A stretch of DNA of 64,000 nt from Kofleriaceae bacterium (GCA_018058095.1 JAGPCO010000002.1:62001-126000), one strand, 5' to 3'. Positions 1 through 12,678 are shown, counted from the stretch's first letter. Translations and numbers: made by a program. Notes: a model not told the origin generated them from the letters alone.

Positions 1-208
<208 letters not shown>

Positions 209-211
209 GGC

Positions 212-1690
<1,479 letters not shown>

Positions 1691-1711
1691 GGCGGGTCGG
1701 TCGCGGCCCGA

Positions 1712-2920
<1,209 letters not shown>

Positions 2921-2932
2921 GGAGGTGCGTTT

Positions 2933-4183
2933 CTATAACACGTCCGCGTCGGCCGCCGGCCCGGCCGCGGGCGCATCGGCGGCGGGGGCGAGGTCGACCA
3001 CGGCGGGTGCGCCACGCAGGTGTCGGCGCAGCCGGGCGGCGATGGCGGCGGCGACGCCGTCGCCGACGACGCGGGCGATCTCGGCCTGACGGGCGCGCCA
3101 GCGGGCCACGTCGCCGTCGCGGCGGCTCGGCCGGGCGTCGCCGCCGTCGCCGAGCCCGGGCGGCACGGCCAGCCGGGGGTCGACCGCGGCCAGCGCGGCC
3201 GGCAGGGCGAAGAACGCGGCGACGCCGCGCGGGCGGGTGCCGCCGCGGTCGGCCAGGGCGCCGGTGACGAGGGCCGACGCCTCGTCGGCGCGGGCCGGCT
3301 CGCCCAGCAGCAGCAGGGCCTGGAGGTGGACCAGGAACGCGGCGATGGCGCGCACGTCGGCCTCGGCCGGGCTGCGCTCGAGCATCTGCTCGAACGCCGC
3401 GGTCAACCGGGCCGGTCCCGACACGACGTCGGCCGGGTCGGTCGGGGCGCCGACGCCGGCGCCGGCGATCACCTGGTACGCCACGGCCCGGGCCAGCTCG
3501 GGGTCGCGCAGCGCAGCCGCCGCGTCCTCCCAGTGCACCGGCGGCGCGGCCGGGTGGGCCGTGACCAGCTGGGTCAGCGGCGTGCGCCGCACCAGCGCGG
3601 CGATCACCGGCGCGACGTCGGGCGCGGTCAGCAGCTCGTCGAAGCCGACCGTGGTGTGGTGCTCCTCGACCCGGCGCAGGCCGGGCCAGGCGGTCAGGCG
3701 GGCCGGCGCGGCCTGGCCGCGGAACACCGCGCTGCCGGTCCACCACGACACCTTGGTGTCGACGCGGCGCAGGTCGAACAGGTGGTGCAGGAGGGCGTGC
3801 CGGGCCAGCAGGCGGTCGCGCTGCGTGGTCAGCGGCTGCGCCACCAGCGACAGCGAGGTGTCGGCGACGCGGCGGCGGGCGCGGTCGGTCACCGTCCACC
3901 GATCGACCCGCGGGTGGGCCAGGAACAGCGCGTTGTGCAGCCCGGCGCACATCGCCAGCTGCTCCTCGTCGAGGAAGATCTCGGGCGGGCGCACGACCCA
4001 GGTCGAGGTCACCGCGGTGCGGGCGTCCTCGATGGCCATGGCCACGTCGGACGCGGCCTCGGCGGCGCGCGCCAGGTCGGCGACCTGGCCCTGGCGGATG
4101 GGGGCGCCGACGTGGACCTCGCCGCCGGCCACCAGCGGCAGCACGAAACGTTCGAGGAAGGCCCGGGCAGGGTCGTCGACCAT
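2933..4183 (-). CDS. uncharacterised helical protein of the MoxR-vWA cluster
   Basis: I do not recognise this 416-residue protein. It is alanine/arginine/leucine-rich and looks almost all-helical, with no signal peptide, membrane span or catalytic signature. A tryptophan-bearing segment around residues 140-150 (VSWWTGSAVFRG) and an HPRVDRW segment near 95 are its most distinctive parts. The C-terminal 30 residues are an Ala/Pro tail. I chose the ATG at 4183 because TACAGT lies just upstream, after a hairpin at 4235-4259; a longer open frame to 4642 would run into the next real gene. It sits between the MoxR gene (12 nt) and the 503-residue protein, so it is likely a component of the same system. 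Confidence 0.7.
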   Translation of the reverse strand: MVDDPARAFLERFVLPLVAGGEVHVGAPIRQGQVADLARAAEAASDVAMAIEDARTAVTSTWVVRPPEIFLDEEQLAMCAGLHNALFLAHPRVDRWTVTDRARRRVADTSLSLVAQPLTTQRDRLLARHALLHHLFDLRRVDTKVSWWTGSAVFRGQAAPARLTAWPGLRRVEEHHTTVGFDELLTAPDVAPVIAALVRRTPLTQLVTAHPAAPPVHWEDAAAALRDPELARAVAYQVIAGAGVGAPTDPADVVSGPARLTAAFEQMLERSPAEADVRAIAAFLVHLQALLLLGEPARADEASALVTGALADRGGTRPRGVAAFFALPAALAAVDPRLAVPPGLGDGGDARPSRRDGDVARWRARQAEIARVVGDGVAAAIAARLRRHLRGAPAVVDLAPAADAPAAGPAADADVL

Positions 4184-4234
4184 GGCGCGGCCCGACTGTA
4201 ACAGGCCAGGTCCGGCGCGGCGCGGGCACGCCTG

Positions 4235-4259
4235 GCAGGATGCCGAGGAAGCATCCTGC
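4235..4259. repeat. short hairpin of the GCAGGaTGC repeat family
   Basis: GCAGGATGC, a 7-nt loop, then GCATCCTGC: a perfect 9-bp stem. It lies between two co-directional minus-strand genes, just after the stop codon at 4266. The same core with a 12-bp stem is found at 61476-61506, and a GCAGGCTGC variant at 30560-30584. It could act as a terminator, an mRNA 3'-end stabiliser or a REP-like element separating the 503-residue gene from the rest of the cluster. Confidence 0.6.
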
Positions 4260-4265
4260 TGCCTG

Positions 4266-5777
<1,512 letters not shown>

Positions 5778-5783
5778 CGCCGC

Positions 5784-5789
5784 AGTCTA
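5784..5789 (-). promoter_or_regulatory. -10-like box of the MoxR-vWA operon
   Basis: TAGACT on the minus strand ends 6 nt before the GTG of the 503-residue gene. The same box, in nearly the same context (GGGTAGACT), precedes the double-FHA gene starting at 52657. No clear -35 box is seen. The spacing implies a leaderless or nearly leaderless transcript. Confidence 0.4.
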
Positions 5790-5871
5790 CCCGCGCCGGC
5801 ACCGCCCGGGTGCCGGGCCGGCCGAGGATCGTCCCAGGGGTCGGGCCTCGCGGCCTCGCAGCGGCGCTGAT

Positions 5872-6255
5872 TCAGCGGAGCAGGAAGCGCAGGGCGGCGT
5901 GGACCTGGGTCGCCAGGGCCGCGACCGGCTCGGCCGAGCCGGCGGTCCAGGTCAACCAGTCGCGCCCGTCGGCGTCGACCACGGCGCGAAAGCGGACCCG
6001 GCGCAGGGTGCCGCCGATCAGCACCAGCTCGTCGCCGGTCGACACCAGCGCGGCGTCGGTCTCGACGGCGCGGCCGTAGCGGGCCATGACCGTGGCCACC
6101 GCCGCCGCCGGCAGGTGCCCGCCCACGCCGTCGTCGCCGGTCAACTCGACCCGGGCCACGCCGGCCCCGTCGCTGCCGTCGCTCGTGGCCAGCAGGTAGG
6201 TCCGCACTGGCGCGCCGTCGTCGCCCAGGCGCTCGTCGAGCAGGAGGCGCGGCAT
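5872..6255 (-). CDS. small uncharacterised protein downstream of FHA-ATPase
   Basis: The 127-residue product is compact and mixed alpha/beta, with a central region VSTGDELVLIGGTLRRVRF followed by a tryptophan-bearing strand. There is no signal peptide or known motif. The ATG at 6255 follows the stop of the FHA gene by 2 nt, so the two are translationally coupled and likely act together. I do not recognise the family. Confidence 0.6.
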   Translation of the reverse strand: MPRLLLDERLGDDGAPVRTYLLATSDGSDGAGVARVELTGDDGVGGHLPAAAVATVMARYGRAVETDAALVSTGDELVLIGGTLRRVRFRAVVDADGRDWLTWTAGSAEPVAALATQVHAALRFLLR

Positions 6256-6257
6256 CG

Positions 6258-7385
6258 TCACTCCATCTGCGTCTTGCCGGGGCGCTTGCGCTTGCCGCCG
6301 CTGGCCGCGGCCGACGGATCGGTGGTCCCGAGCGCGAGCTGGCCTTCCTTCATCGTCGACTGCACGCCGTGGTTGACGGTGGGCTGGCCGGCGGCGAGGT
6401 GGCCGGCCTCGGATTCGAGGTCGTCGGACCGCAGCTCGGTCTTGCCGGCGCCGGCCAGCGCGGTCGCGGTGCGGGTCACGGCGCCGCGCAGCTCGCGCAG
6501 GTTGCCCGGCCACGGCCGCAGCAGCGCCTCCTCGATCAGGGTCGAGTGCACCGCCAGCGTGGGCGCCACCGCGCGCACGGTCATGGCTACCAGGTAACCG
6601 ACCTCGTCGAACCGGGACCGCAGCGGCGGCACGTCGATGACCTCGGCCGCCAGCGCGGCCACCAGCGGGCCGTCGAGCTCGCGCCACAGGTCGGGGTGCT
6701 CGGGGGCGAGCGACACCACGCCGAGCTCGCGCCGCCGACCGATGAGCTTGAGTAGCGCGACCTGGGCCGGCACCGGCAGCAGCTGCGGCTGCTCGATCAA
6801 GACCGAGGTGGTGCCACGCGGCAGGGCGTCGGGGATGACCGGGGTCCCGCCCTGGATGAGGACCTGGCCGCCGGCGCGCACCCGCAGGTAGGCGGCCGCG
6901 ACCAGGCGCTTGCCGCAGCCCGGCTCGCCGACGATGGCGACGTGGCGGCCGACCGCGCCGGCGGCGGCAGCGCGGGCGTACACCGGCGCGCTCGACGGCC
7001 CCATGACCCGGTCCGGCTCGACCACCACGGCGTGGCCCTCGTACCGGGTCACGTCGTCGACGATGACGCCGACCGTGCGCCCGGCCCGCAGCACACACGG
7101 GGCGGTCACCGTGATCTCGCGGTCGACGATGGCCTGGCCGCCGGCGTAGGTGCCGTTGCGGCTGCCGAGGTCGGTCACCGCGAAGCGGCCGCCGCTGTAG
7201 GTGACCTTGACGTGCCGGCGCGAGATACGGTCGTCGGTGCCGGTCGAGCCGAGCAGCTCGCGGCCGATGGTCAGGCCCTTGGCGCCGACGCGGAACGGCA
7301 TGAGGCACGGAGTGGCGCCGCTCCACACCACCAGCACTCCAGGCTCTGGATCGCCGCTCGCGCCGGCCGTGCGCCCCCCGTTCAT
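6258..7385 (-). CDS. FHA domain protein with degenerate sigma54-activator-like ATPase domain
   Basis: The protein has 375 residues. Residues 30-110 are an FHA phosphothreonine-binding domain (TIGR, then DRISRRHVKV, DLGSRNGTYAGG). Residues 140-320 resemble an NtrC-class AAA+ domain: a P-loop-like GEPGCGKR, a C-terminal PPLR segment and RPWPGNLREL, which matches the end of sigma54-activator ATPase domains. The GAFTGA loop that contacts sigma54 is missing, Walker B is replaced by VLIEQPQ, and there is no C-terminal helix-turn-helix. It is therefore unlikely to activate sigma54 and may be a phospho-dependent regulator or switch. The ATG at 7385 has TATAGT 9 nt upstream (7395-7400). A longer upstream frame crosses the divergent HAD gene and is rejected. 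Confidence 0.8.
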   Translation of the reverse strand: MNGGRTAGASGDPEPGVLVVWSGATPCLMPFRVGAKGLTIGRELLGSTGTDDRISRRHVKVTYSGGRFAVTDLGSRNGTYAGGQAIVDREITVTAPCVLRAGRTVGVIVDDVTRYEGHAVVVEPDRVMGPSSAPVYARAAAAGAVGRHVAIVGEPGCGKRLVAAAYLRVRAGGQVLIQGGTPVIPDALPRGTTSVLIEQPQLLPVPAQVALLKLIGRRRELGVVSLAPEHPDLWRELDGPLVAALAAEVIDVPPLRSRFDEVGYLVAMTVRAVAPTLAVHSTLIEEALLRPWPGNLRELRGAVTRTATALAGAGKTELRSDDLESEAGHLAAGQPTVNHGVQSTMKEGQLALGTTDPSAAASGGKRKRPGKTQME

Positions 7386-7394
7386 CGTCGGTGG

Positions 7395-7400
7395 ACTATA
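7395..7400 (-). promoter_or_regulatory. -10-like box for the FHA-ATPase operon
   Basis: TATAGT on the minus strand, 9 nt before the ATG at 7385. It shares a 72-nt divergent intergenic region with the HAD gene promoter. No convincing -35 hexamer is seen. Confidence 0.45.
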
Positions 7401-7442
7401 ACGAAGCGGTGGCGCGGAGGGTAGGGACCGGGGCCGCGCGGT

Positions 7443-7448
7443 TATGAT
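7443..7448 (+). promoter_or_regulatory. -10-like box for the HAD hydrolase gene
   Basis: TATGAT, 9 nt before the ATG at 7458. It faces away from the TATAGT box at 7395-7400, forming a divergent promoter pair. Confidence 0.4.
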
Positions 7449-7457
7449 GCGGCGGCG

Positions 7458-8180
7458 ATGCCGACGACGCGCCCGGTGGTGACCTTCGACGTCGGCCAGA
7501 CCCTGCTCGAGCTCGACGCCGCCTACCTGGCGGCCCGGCTGGCCAGCCAGGGCGTGGTGGTCACCGCGGCGGCGATCGACGCCGCCAGCGCCGGGGCCTG
7601 GGCCAGCTACGAGGCCGAGATCCGCGCCGGCGGCGAGCACCACCCGTGGAAGCTGCTGATGGAGCGCTGGCTGGCCGGGGCCGGCGTGGGCGCCGGCGCT
7701 GGCCCTGGCCGTCACGCGCTGGTCGAGTGGTTGTGGCAGGCCCAGCCGACCCACAACCTGTGGCGGCGGCCGGTGCCGGGCATGATCGACGTGGTCGACG
7801 CGCTGCGCGGGCGCGGTGTGGTGGTCGGCGTGGTGTCGAACTCCGAAGGCCACGTCGCCGAGCTGCTGGCCGAGGTCGGCTGGGGCGACCGCTTCGCCGC
7901 GGTGGCCGACTCCGGCCGCCTCGGCGTGGCCAAGCCGGATCCGGGCATCTTCGCCTGGGCCGCCGCCGCGCTCGGCGCCGATCCGGCCCGGTCGATCCAC
8001 GTCGGCGACTCCGACGCCGCCGACGTCGCTGGCGCCCGCGCGGCCGGGTGGAGCGCGCTGTGGTTCGGGCCGCAGGCGGCGGCGACGCGGGCCGCTGGCG
8101 CGCCGGCGCGGCCGGGCGTGCTCGTCGCCGCCGACGCTGACGAGGTCGCCGCCGCGCTGGCGACCTGGCCGGCGGCCTGA
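7458..8180 (+). CDS. HAD-superfamily hydrolase (subfamily IA, REG-2-like)
   Basis: The 240-residue protein has HAD motif I as FDVGQTL (residues 9-15), motif II in VVSNSEG, motif III lysine in GVAKPDPGIF and motif IV in IHVGDSDAADVAGA. The nucleophilic Asp is present. The second Asp of the usual DxD is replaced by Gly (DxG), as occurs in some FDxGGTL-type members, so the general acid/base step may differ. It probably hydrolyses a small phosphorylated metabolite; the substrate cannot be told. The gene stands alone on the plus strand between minus-strand blocks. Confidence 0.85.
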   Translation: MPTTRPVVTFDVGQTLLELDAAYLAARLASQGVVVTAAAIDAASAGAWASYEAEIRAGGEHHPWKLLMERWLAGAGVGAGAGPGRHALVEWLWQAQPTHNLWRRPVPGMIDVVDALRGRGVVVGVVSNSEGHVAELLAEVGWGDRFAAVADSGRLGVAKPDPGIFAWAAAALGADPARSIHVGDSDAADVAGARAAGWSALWFGPQAAATRAAGAPARPGVLVAADADEVAAALATWPAA

Positions 8181-8193
8181 GCGGCGCGCCGGC

Positions 8194-8904
8194 TCAGCGC
8201 CGGGCCGGTGGCAGGGCGGCGATGGCCAGGGCCAGGAGCAGCGCGATCTGCACCAGCACGGCCAGGGTGCCCGGCACCAGCATCAGCAGCGCGACCAGGC
8301 CGAGCACGGCGCCCACCACCGCGACCTTGCGGCCGATCGGCGTCCACGCCGCGGCCGGTCCGCGCGCGAGCACGTCGCCGGCGGCGTCGAGCCAGGTCCG
8401 GCCGGCCCGGGCCCGCTCCTCGGCCATGATCCGGGCGAAGGCCTCGTCGACGACGGCGGCCTTACGCGCCTGCTCGGCCGCGCTCAGCTCGGCCAGCTCG
8501 GCCTCGGCGCGGGCGGCGGTGGCGGCGCGGGCGGCGTCGCGCTCGGCCCGCTCGATCGCCCACAGCCGGGCGTTGAGGCGGCGCACCGCGGCGGTGGTGA
8601 GCGAGGCGCCGCAGTCGGCGCAGCGGGTCGCGAACTGGCCGCCGTCGACGCCGCACTCGAGGCAGCGGGTGACCGGCCGCCGCTCGTGGGTGTCGAGCTC
8701 GAGCAAGGTGGCCGGCTCGGGCGGCGGCGCGAAGCGGTCGGCCAGCGCGGCGTCGGGGCTGGCGGCGGCGCTCGCCTCCGGAGCGGCCGGCGGCGCCTCG
8801 ACGCGATCGAACCGGTCGCCCGGGCGCGGCGCCGGTGGTGGCGCGTCTGGCTCGCCGCCCTGGCGGCGCTCCTCGAGCAGGAGGAAGCGGCGCATGCGCC
8901 CCAT
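8194..8904 (-). CDS. zinc-ribbon membrane-anchored protein
   Basis: The 236-residue protein contains a C-x2-C...C-x2-C zinc ribbon at roughly residues 80-101 (CLECG then CADCG), a long charged Ala/Glu/Arg coiled-coil-like helix (about 105-165), and a hydrophobic C-terminus (about 190-228) long enough for one or two membrane spans. The start ATG overlaps the stop of the upstream AAA ATPase gene (TGATG), indicating translational coupling. It may tether or regulate the ATPase at the membrane; this is inferred from gene order only. Confidence 0.7.
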   Translation of the reverse strand: MGRMRRFLLLEERRQGGEPDAPPPAPRPGDRFDRVEAPPAAPEASAAASPDAALADRFAPPPEPATLLELDTHERRPVTRCLECGVDGGQFATRCADCGASLTTAAVRRLNARLWAIERAERDAARAATAARAEAELAELSAAEQARKAAVVDEAFARIMAEERARAGRTWLDAAGDVLARGPAAAWTPIGRKVAVVGAVLGLVALLMLVPGTLAVLVQIALLLALAIAALPPARR

Positions 8905-10457
8905 CAGGGCGCCTCGGCCAGCGCGCCGGCGTCGTCGTCGTCGGGCGAGGCCGGCCGGGTCCGGGTCTGGGCCCAGGCCCGCAGCCGGCCCAGGTCCTCG
9001 CGCATCGTCGCCGACAGCGGCGGGCTCTCGGCCAGGGCGGTGGCGACGTGGTGCTGGGCCAGGTCGGACCGCTCCTCGAACGCGGCGTACAGCCCGGCGA
9101 TGACCGCCTGCTCGAGCTCGGCGCCCGAGTAGCCCACGGCGGCGGCGGCCAGCGCCGGTAGATCGAACTTGCTCGGGTCGCGCCCGCGCCGCGACAGGTG
9201 GATGCGCAGGATGTCCTGCCGCTCGCGCGCCGACGGCAGGTCGATGAAGAAGATCTCGTCGAAGCGACCCTTGCGCAGCAGCTCGGGCGGCAGCTCGGCG
9301 ATGCGGTTGGCGGTGGCCACCACGAACACCGGCGCGGTCTTCTCCTGCATCCAGGTCAGGATGGTGGCGAACACCCGGGCCGTCACGCCGCCGTCGACGG
9401 AGCCGGAGCTGGTCGAACCCGACAGGCCCTTCTCGATCTCGTCGATCCACAGCACCGCCGGCGCCACGCTCTCGGCGATGCGGATGGCGCGCCGCACGTT
9501 GTCCTCCGACGAGCCGATCAGCCCGGCGAAGATGCGGCCGAGGTCGAGCCGGAGCAGCGGCAGGTGCCACTGGTTGGCGATGGCCTTGGCGGTCAGGCTC
9601 TTGCCGCAGCCCTGCACGCCGAGCAGGAGCAGGCCCTTGGGCTCGGGCAGGCCGAACCGGCGCGCCTCGTCGGAGAAGGCGGCGCCGCGCCGGGTCAGCC
9701 AGGCCTTGAGGTAGGGCAGGCCGCCGACGGTGGCCGCGTTCTCGCCCGAGCTGATGTACTCGAGCAGGCCGGTCTTGCGGATGATCTGCCGCTTCTCGGC
9801 CAGCACCAGGTCGATGTCCTCGGCGGCCAGCTTGCCGTCGGCGGCGATGGCCTTGGCGAAGGCGTTCTCGGCCTCGGCCAGGGTCAGGCCCTGGGCCGCG
9901 CGCAGCAGCAGCTCGCCGTCGCGGTTGGTCAGCTCGATGGTCGCCTTCTTGCTGGCGCGCACCACCTGCACGATCTCGCGCAGGAGGTCGCGCAGGTCGA
10001 GCACGTCGGGCAGCGGCACGTCGAGCACCGTCAGCTCCTTCTCCAGCTCGGGCGGCACCCGCAGCACCGGGGCCAGGATGACCACTGTCGAGAAGCTGGC
10101 CTTGATGAGCTGGCCGGCCTCGCGCAGGGCCCGCACCACCTCCGGCTGCTCGAGGTACGGGTGGAAGTCCTTGAGCACGATGAGCGATGGCTCCGGCAGC
10201 TTCTCGATCGCCTGCAGCGCCTTGATCGGATCGCGCTGGGCCTCGACCGGCGCCCCGCCGCGCACGCCGCCGGTGCGACGCAGGCCGCGGGTGACCGACC
10301 ACTCGAGCAGGTGCTTGCCGTGCTGCGTCGCCAGCTCCTCGAGCATGCCGTCGACCCGCGCCTCCTCCCACGACACCAGGTACAGCAGCGGGTACCGCGC
10401 CCGCACCAGCATGTCGAGCTCGCTGGTGAACGCGGTGGCGGCGCGCGGCGTGGACAT
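8904..10457 (-). CDS. Ycf46-like AAA+ ATPase
   Basis: The 517-residue protein has an N-terminal domain of about 240 residues starting with the hallmark [20 protein letters not shown], which is typical of Ycf46-type proteins of cyanobacteria, plastids and some proteobacteria. An AAA+ module follows with Walker [11 protein letters not shown] (280-289), Walker [11 protein letters not shown] (335-344), sensor-1 FVVATAN and an arginine-finger region [12 protein letters not shown]. Such ATPases are FtsH/ClpA-like remodellers of poorly known function. The start ATG at 10457 was chosen because the conserved N-terminus begins there; the frame extends upstream only into low-complexity sequence. It is co-translated with the zinc-ribbon membrane protein. 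Confidence 0.88.
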   Translation of the reverse strand: MSTPRAATAFTSELDMLVRARYPLLYLVSWEEARVDGMLEELATQHGKHLLEWSVTRGLRRTGGVRGGAPVEAQRDPIKALQAIEKLPEPSLIVLKDFHPYLEQPEVVRALREAGQLIKASFSTVVILAPVLRVPPELEKELTVLDVPLPDVLDLRDLLREIVQVVRASKKATIELTNRDGELLLRAAQGLTLAEAENAFAKAIAADGKLAAEDIDLVLAEKRQIIRKTGLLEYISSGENAATVGGLPYLKAWLTRRGAAFSDEARRFGLPEPKGLLLLGVQGCGKSLTAKAIANQWHLPLLRLDLGRIFAGLIGSSEDNVRRAIRIAESVAPAVLWIDEIEKGLSGSTSSGSVDGGVTARVFATILTWMQEKTAPVFVVATANRIAELPPELLRKGRFDEIFFIDLPSARERQDILRIHLSRRGRDPSKFDLPALAAAAVGYSGAELEQAVIAGLYAAFEERSDLAQHHVATALAESPPLSATMREDLGRLRAWAQTRTRPASPDDDDAGALAEAP

Positions 10458-10530
10458 TGGCGTCAGTATACGTCGTCGCCGCAGGCGCCGTCCCCGGCGC
10501 CGGCGACGGCGTCTCGGCCTCGGGGCGCGC

Positions 10531-11247
10531 TCACCCCGCCGTGGCCGGGCGAGTCCAGCGAGCCGAGACCGTGGCGAGGGCGCCGGCGGCGAGCAGCGTG
10601 ATGGCGGCGGCGAGGCCAAGCCGGAGCCAGGTCAGGTTGCCGACGTACGCGAGGGCGGCGGGCTTGGGCTTCTTGATGAGCGCGGGCACCGACCAGCGCG
10701 CCAGCAGCGCGGCCACCAGCACGGTGGCCAGCACGATGCCGGCGCCGAGGGCGATGGCCACCCACGGGCGGGCCCGGGTCCGGGCCACCGAGTCGGCGAT
10801 GGCCGCCAGCGGGCGGCCGCCGTGGTCGGCGCCGGCCAGCGGCGCCAGCACGAACAGCCCGGCCACCATCAGGCCAGGAACACCGGCCGCCGGCAGCGTC
10901 AGCACCACGGTGGCCAGCACCGCCAGCGCCGGCACGATCGCCAGCACCAGGCCGCGGCCAGCGGCGACCAGCGCTCGCGCCGGCGACAGCGCCGCGCCAG
11001 CACGCGCCGCCGCCATCACCGGCGCGGTGGCCGCCGCCACCAACCCGGGCGCCAGCAGCAGGTACGGCAGCCAGGTCCACCAGCCGTGGGCGATGGTGCG
11101 CGCGGTGGCCGGGTTGATCGGCCGCCCGGTCAGGCGCCAGCTCGCCAGCGCCAGCGGCGCCAGCACCAGCGCCGTCGCCAGCACCAGCACCCAGCTGGCC
11201 CGCACCAGGGCCGCGCCTGACGACGACGGACCCGCTTCGGTGCTCAT
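10531..11247 (-). CDS. multi-pass integral membrane protein
   Basis: The 238-residue protein has about six hydrophobic helices spread over its length (around residues 15-35, 58-80, 95-125, 125-145, 165-185, 205-225), rich in Ala, Leu and Val, with few charged residues and no enzymatic motif. It could be a DUF-type membrane protein or a permease component. The start ATG is at 11247. There is no clear operon partner: 73 nt separate its stop from the start of the Ycf46-like gene. I do not recognise the family. Confidence 0.65.
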   Translation of the reverse strand: MSTEAGPSSSGAALVRASWVLVLATALVLAPLALASWRLTGRPINPATARTIAHGWWTWLPYLLLAPGLVAAATAPVMAAARAGAALSPARALVAAGRGLVLAIVPALAVLATVVLTLPAAGVPGLMVAGLFVLAPLAGADHGGRPLAAIADSVARTRARPWVAIALGAGIVLATVLVAALLARWSVPALIKKPKPAALAYVGNLTWLRLGLAAAITLLAAGALATVSARWTRPATAG

Positions 11248-11392
11248 GCCGGCACGGTAGCCAGCGCCGCCGGCCAGCGCAACCCGCCCGCGCGCCGGCT
11301 AGATCTCAACAGTGAAAAGGCGCGCGACGCTTCTAGAGGAGTCCGACTCCGTAACGACTTCGGATCGCCCCGGGGTCGGCCTTCGGCCTCGC

Positions 11393-11667
11393 GCTGTGGA
11401 CAGGCGCATGCCAGCCGCCCGCGCCACGCGAACCAAGGCGACGGCGCCTGCCCACAGCGGTCCCCCCGGGGACTATGGTGGCTTCCCAAGCGGATCCTTT
11501 CGAATCCGTCCCTGACCCAGACCCCACCCGACGAAGTCGGGTGTCTGGGTCCAGGGTGGAAATACCCTCAGGGTCCGCCTACCCAGGCCCGGGCGGACTG
11601 CTGTGGGCAGGCGCTCCCTCTCTCTACGCGCCGCGCCGCCCCTCCACGCCCTGCGCCTGTCCACAGC
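11393..11667. repeat. nested palindrome upstream of RAYT
   Basis: There are two nested pairs of arms. The outer pair (11393-11407 and 11653-11667) is an exact 15-nt inverted repeat, GCTGTGGACAGGCGC and its complement. The inner pair (11444-11458 and 11600-11614) is also exact, GCGCCTGCCCACAGC and its complement, and extends imperfectly by about 13 nt (GGTCCCCCCGGGG against AGTCCGCCCGGGC). Both pairs and the central hairpin share a centre of symmetry near 11530. The outer and inner arms are near-copies of each other, so four copies of one 15-mer are present. This is the architecture of clustered REP/BIME or IS200/IS605-like terminal structures. Confidence 0.75.
11514..11551. repeat. REP-like hairpin (central element)
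   Basis: Stem GACCCAGA...TCTGGGTC outside a 3-nt bulge, then CACCCGAC, loop GAA, GTCGGGTG. Weaker pairing continues outward to about 11502-11561. The core CCACCCGACGAAGTCGGGTG plus TCTGG (25 nt) recurs exactly inside the adjacent transposase gene at 12435-12459. Such hairpins are typical substrates of REP-associated transposases. Confidence 0.7.
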
Positions 11668-11787
11668 AGGAGGCTTCAGCCGACGCCCGGGCCGGTCCAC
11701 GCCGCACACCCCGCCGGGGTCTGCACCCTCGCCGCACGCCCGACGAAAACCCTTGGCTCGGCCGCCGCGATGATATATAAGCTCTAA

Positions 11788-12609
11788 ATGTTTCCATCCG
11801 CCGCCCGCCCGCGCAGCGGCAGCCGTCGCCGCGCCGTGCCGGCCGGGGCCCAGGTCACCTTCGACGACCTCATCCGCGGCATCACCACGCCACCACGGCG
11901 GCCGCGGCGGCGCCGGCGCGGCCGGCCGCCCATGCAGCACCGCAACTCGGTCAAGCGCTGCGCCAGGCCTCGCTTCGCGAGGACCACCGTCCACCACGTC
12001 AGCCTGCGCACCGTCGACACCCTGCCCAGGCTGCGCACCCACGCCGGCCGCGAGGTGCTCGAGCGCGCCCTGACCGGCGCGCGTGACCACACCCGCGTCA
12101 CCGGCTTCCGCGTCCTGCACTACGCCCTCGAAGGCAACCACCTCCACCTCATCGTCGAGGCCGACGATTACACCGCGCTCTCGCGCGGCATGAAGGGGCT
12201 AGCGATCCGCCTGGCCCGCGGCTGGAACAAGGCCTTCGCCCGGCGCGGCCGGGTCTTCGCCGACCGCTACCACGCCCGCCCGGTCACCTCGCCGACGCAG
12301 ATGCGCAACACCCTGCGCTACGTCCTGTTCAACCACGTGAGTCACTCCGTCCGGGATTGGCAGGCGAATCGCGGCCAGCTCCGTCAGCGCCTGCGGTTCT
12401 TCGAGCCCGACCGGTGGTCGTCAGGGCGATGGCTCCACCCGACGAAGTCGGGTGTCTGGCTCATCGACGGGTCTCCGCCTTCCGGCGGCGCCCCGTTGAG
12501 CGCCCCCGCCACCTGGCTCGCCCGCGAGGGCTGGCTCCGCGCCGGCGGGCCGATCGCCCCGGCCGAGTTGCTGGACCGACGGCCTCCACGCCCTCCACGC
12601 GCGCGATGA
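11788..12609 (+). CDS. REP-associated tyrosine transposase (RAYT, Y1/IS200-like)
   Basis: The 273-residue protein carries the HUH nuclease motif as HLHLIV (118-123) in YALEGNHLHLIVEADD, followed by RGRVFADRYHARPV and YVLFNHVSH, which are typical of RAYTs; the tyrosine in the latter segment is the likely nucleophile (about residue 178). RAYTs cut and move single-stranded REP hairpins and are usually single-copy, domesticated relatives of IS200/IS605 transposases. The N-terminal 50 residues are Arg-rich and the ATG at 11932 is an alternative start closer to the usual family length. The gene has a palindromic region upstream and a REP core inside its own C-terminal coding part. Confidence 0.9.
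   Translation: MFPSAARPRSGSRRRAVPAGAQVTFDDLIRGITTPPRRPRRRRRGRPPMQHRNSVKRCARPRFARTTVHHVSLRTVDTLPRLRTHAGREVLERALTGARDHTRVTGFRVLHYALEGNHLHLIVEADDYTALSRGMKGLAIRLARGWNKAFARRGRVFADRYHARPVTSPTQMRNTLRYVLFNHVSHSVRDWQANRGQLRQRLRFFEPDRWSSGRWLHPTKSGVWLIDGSPPSGGAPLSAPATWLAREGWLRAGGPIAPAELLDRRPPRPPRAR
12435..12459. repeat. REP core inside the RAYT coding sequence
   Basis: This is an exact 25-nt copy of the core of the upstream hairpin (11524-11548), including the 8-bp stem and GAA loop. It is translated as approximately LHPTKSGVW (residues 216-224), after the catalytic domain. It looks like an insertion of the element into the C-terminal coding region that kept the frame. Confidence 0.75.
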
Positions 12610-12678
12610 CGGTGCCGCGCTTCGACGGGGCCTGAGCGAGTCCGGCCTTCGCGGCGTCAGATTGCGGAGTCGGCCCCC

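Larger units (their letters stand above)
11248..11787. other. 540-nt non-coding region upstream of the RAYT gene
   Basis: No gene is supported here. It contains a large nested palindrome (11393-11667) centred on a REP-like hairpin (11514-11551), described separately, and an AT-rich stretch just before the transposase start (GATATATAAG around 11772) that may be its promoter. The remainder is GC-rich with short inverted repeats. Confidence 0.7.
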
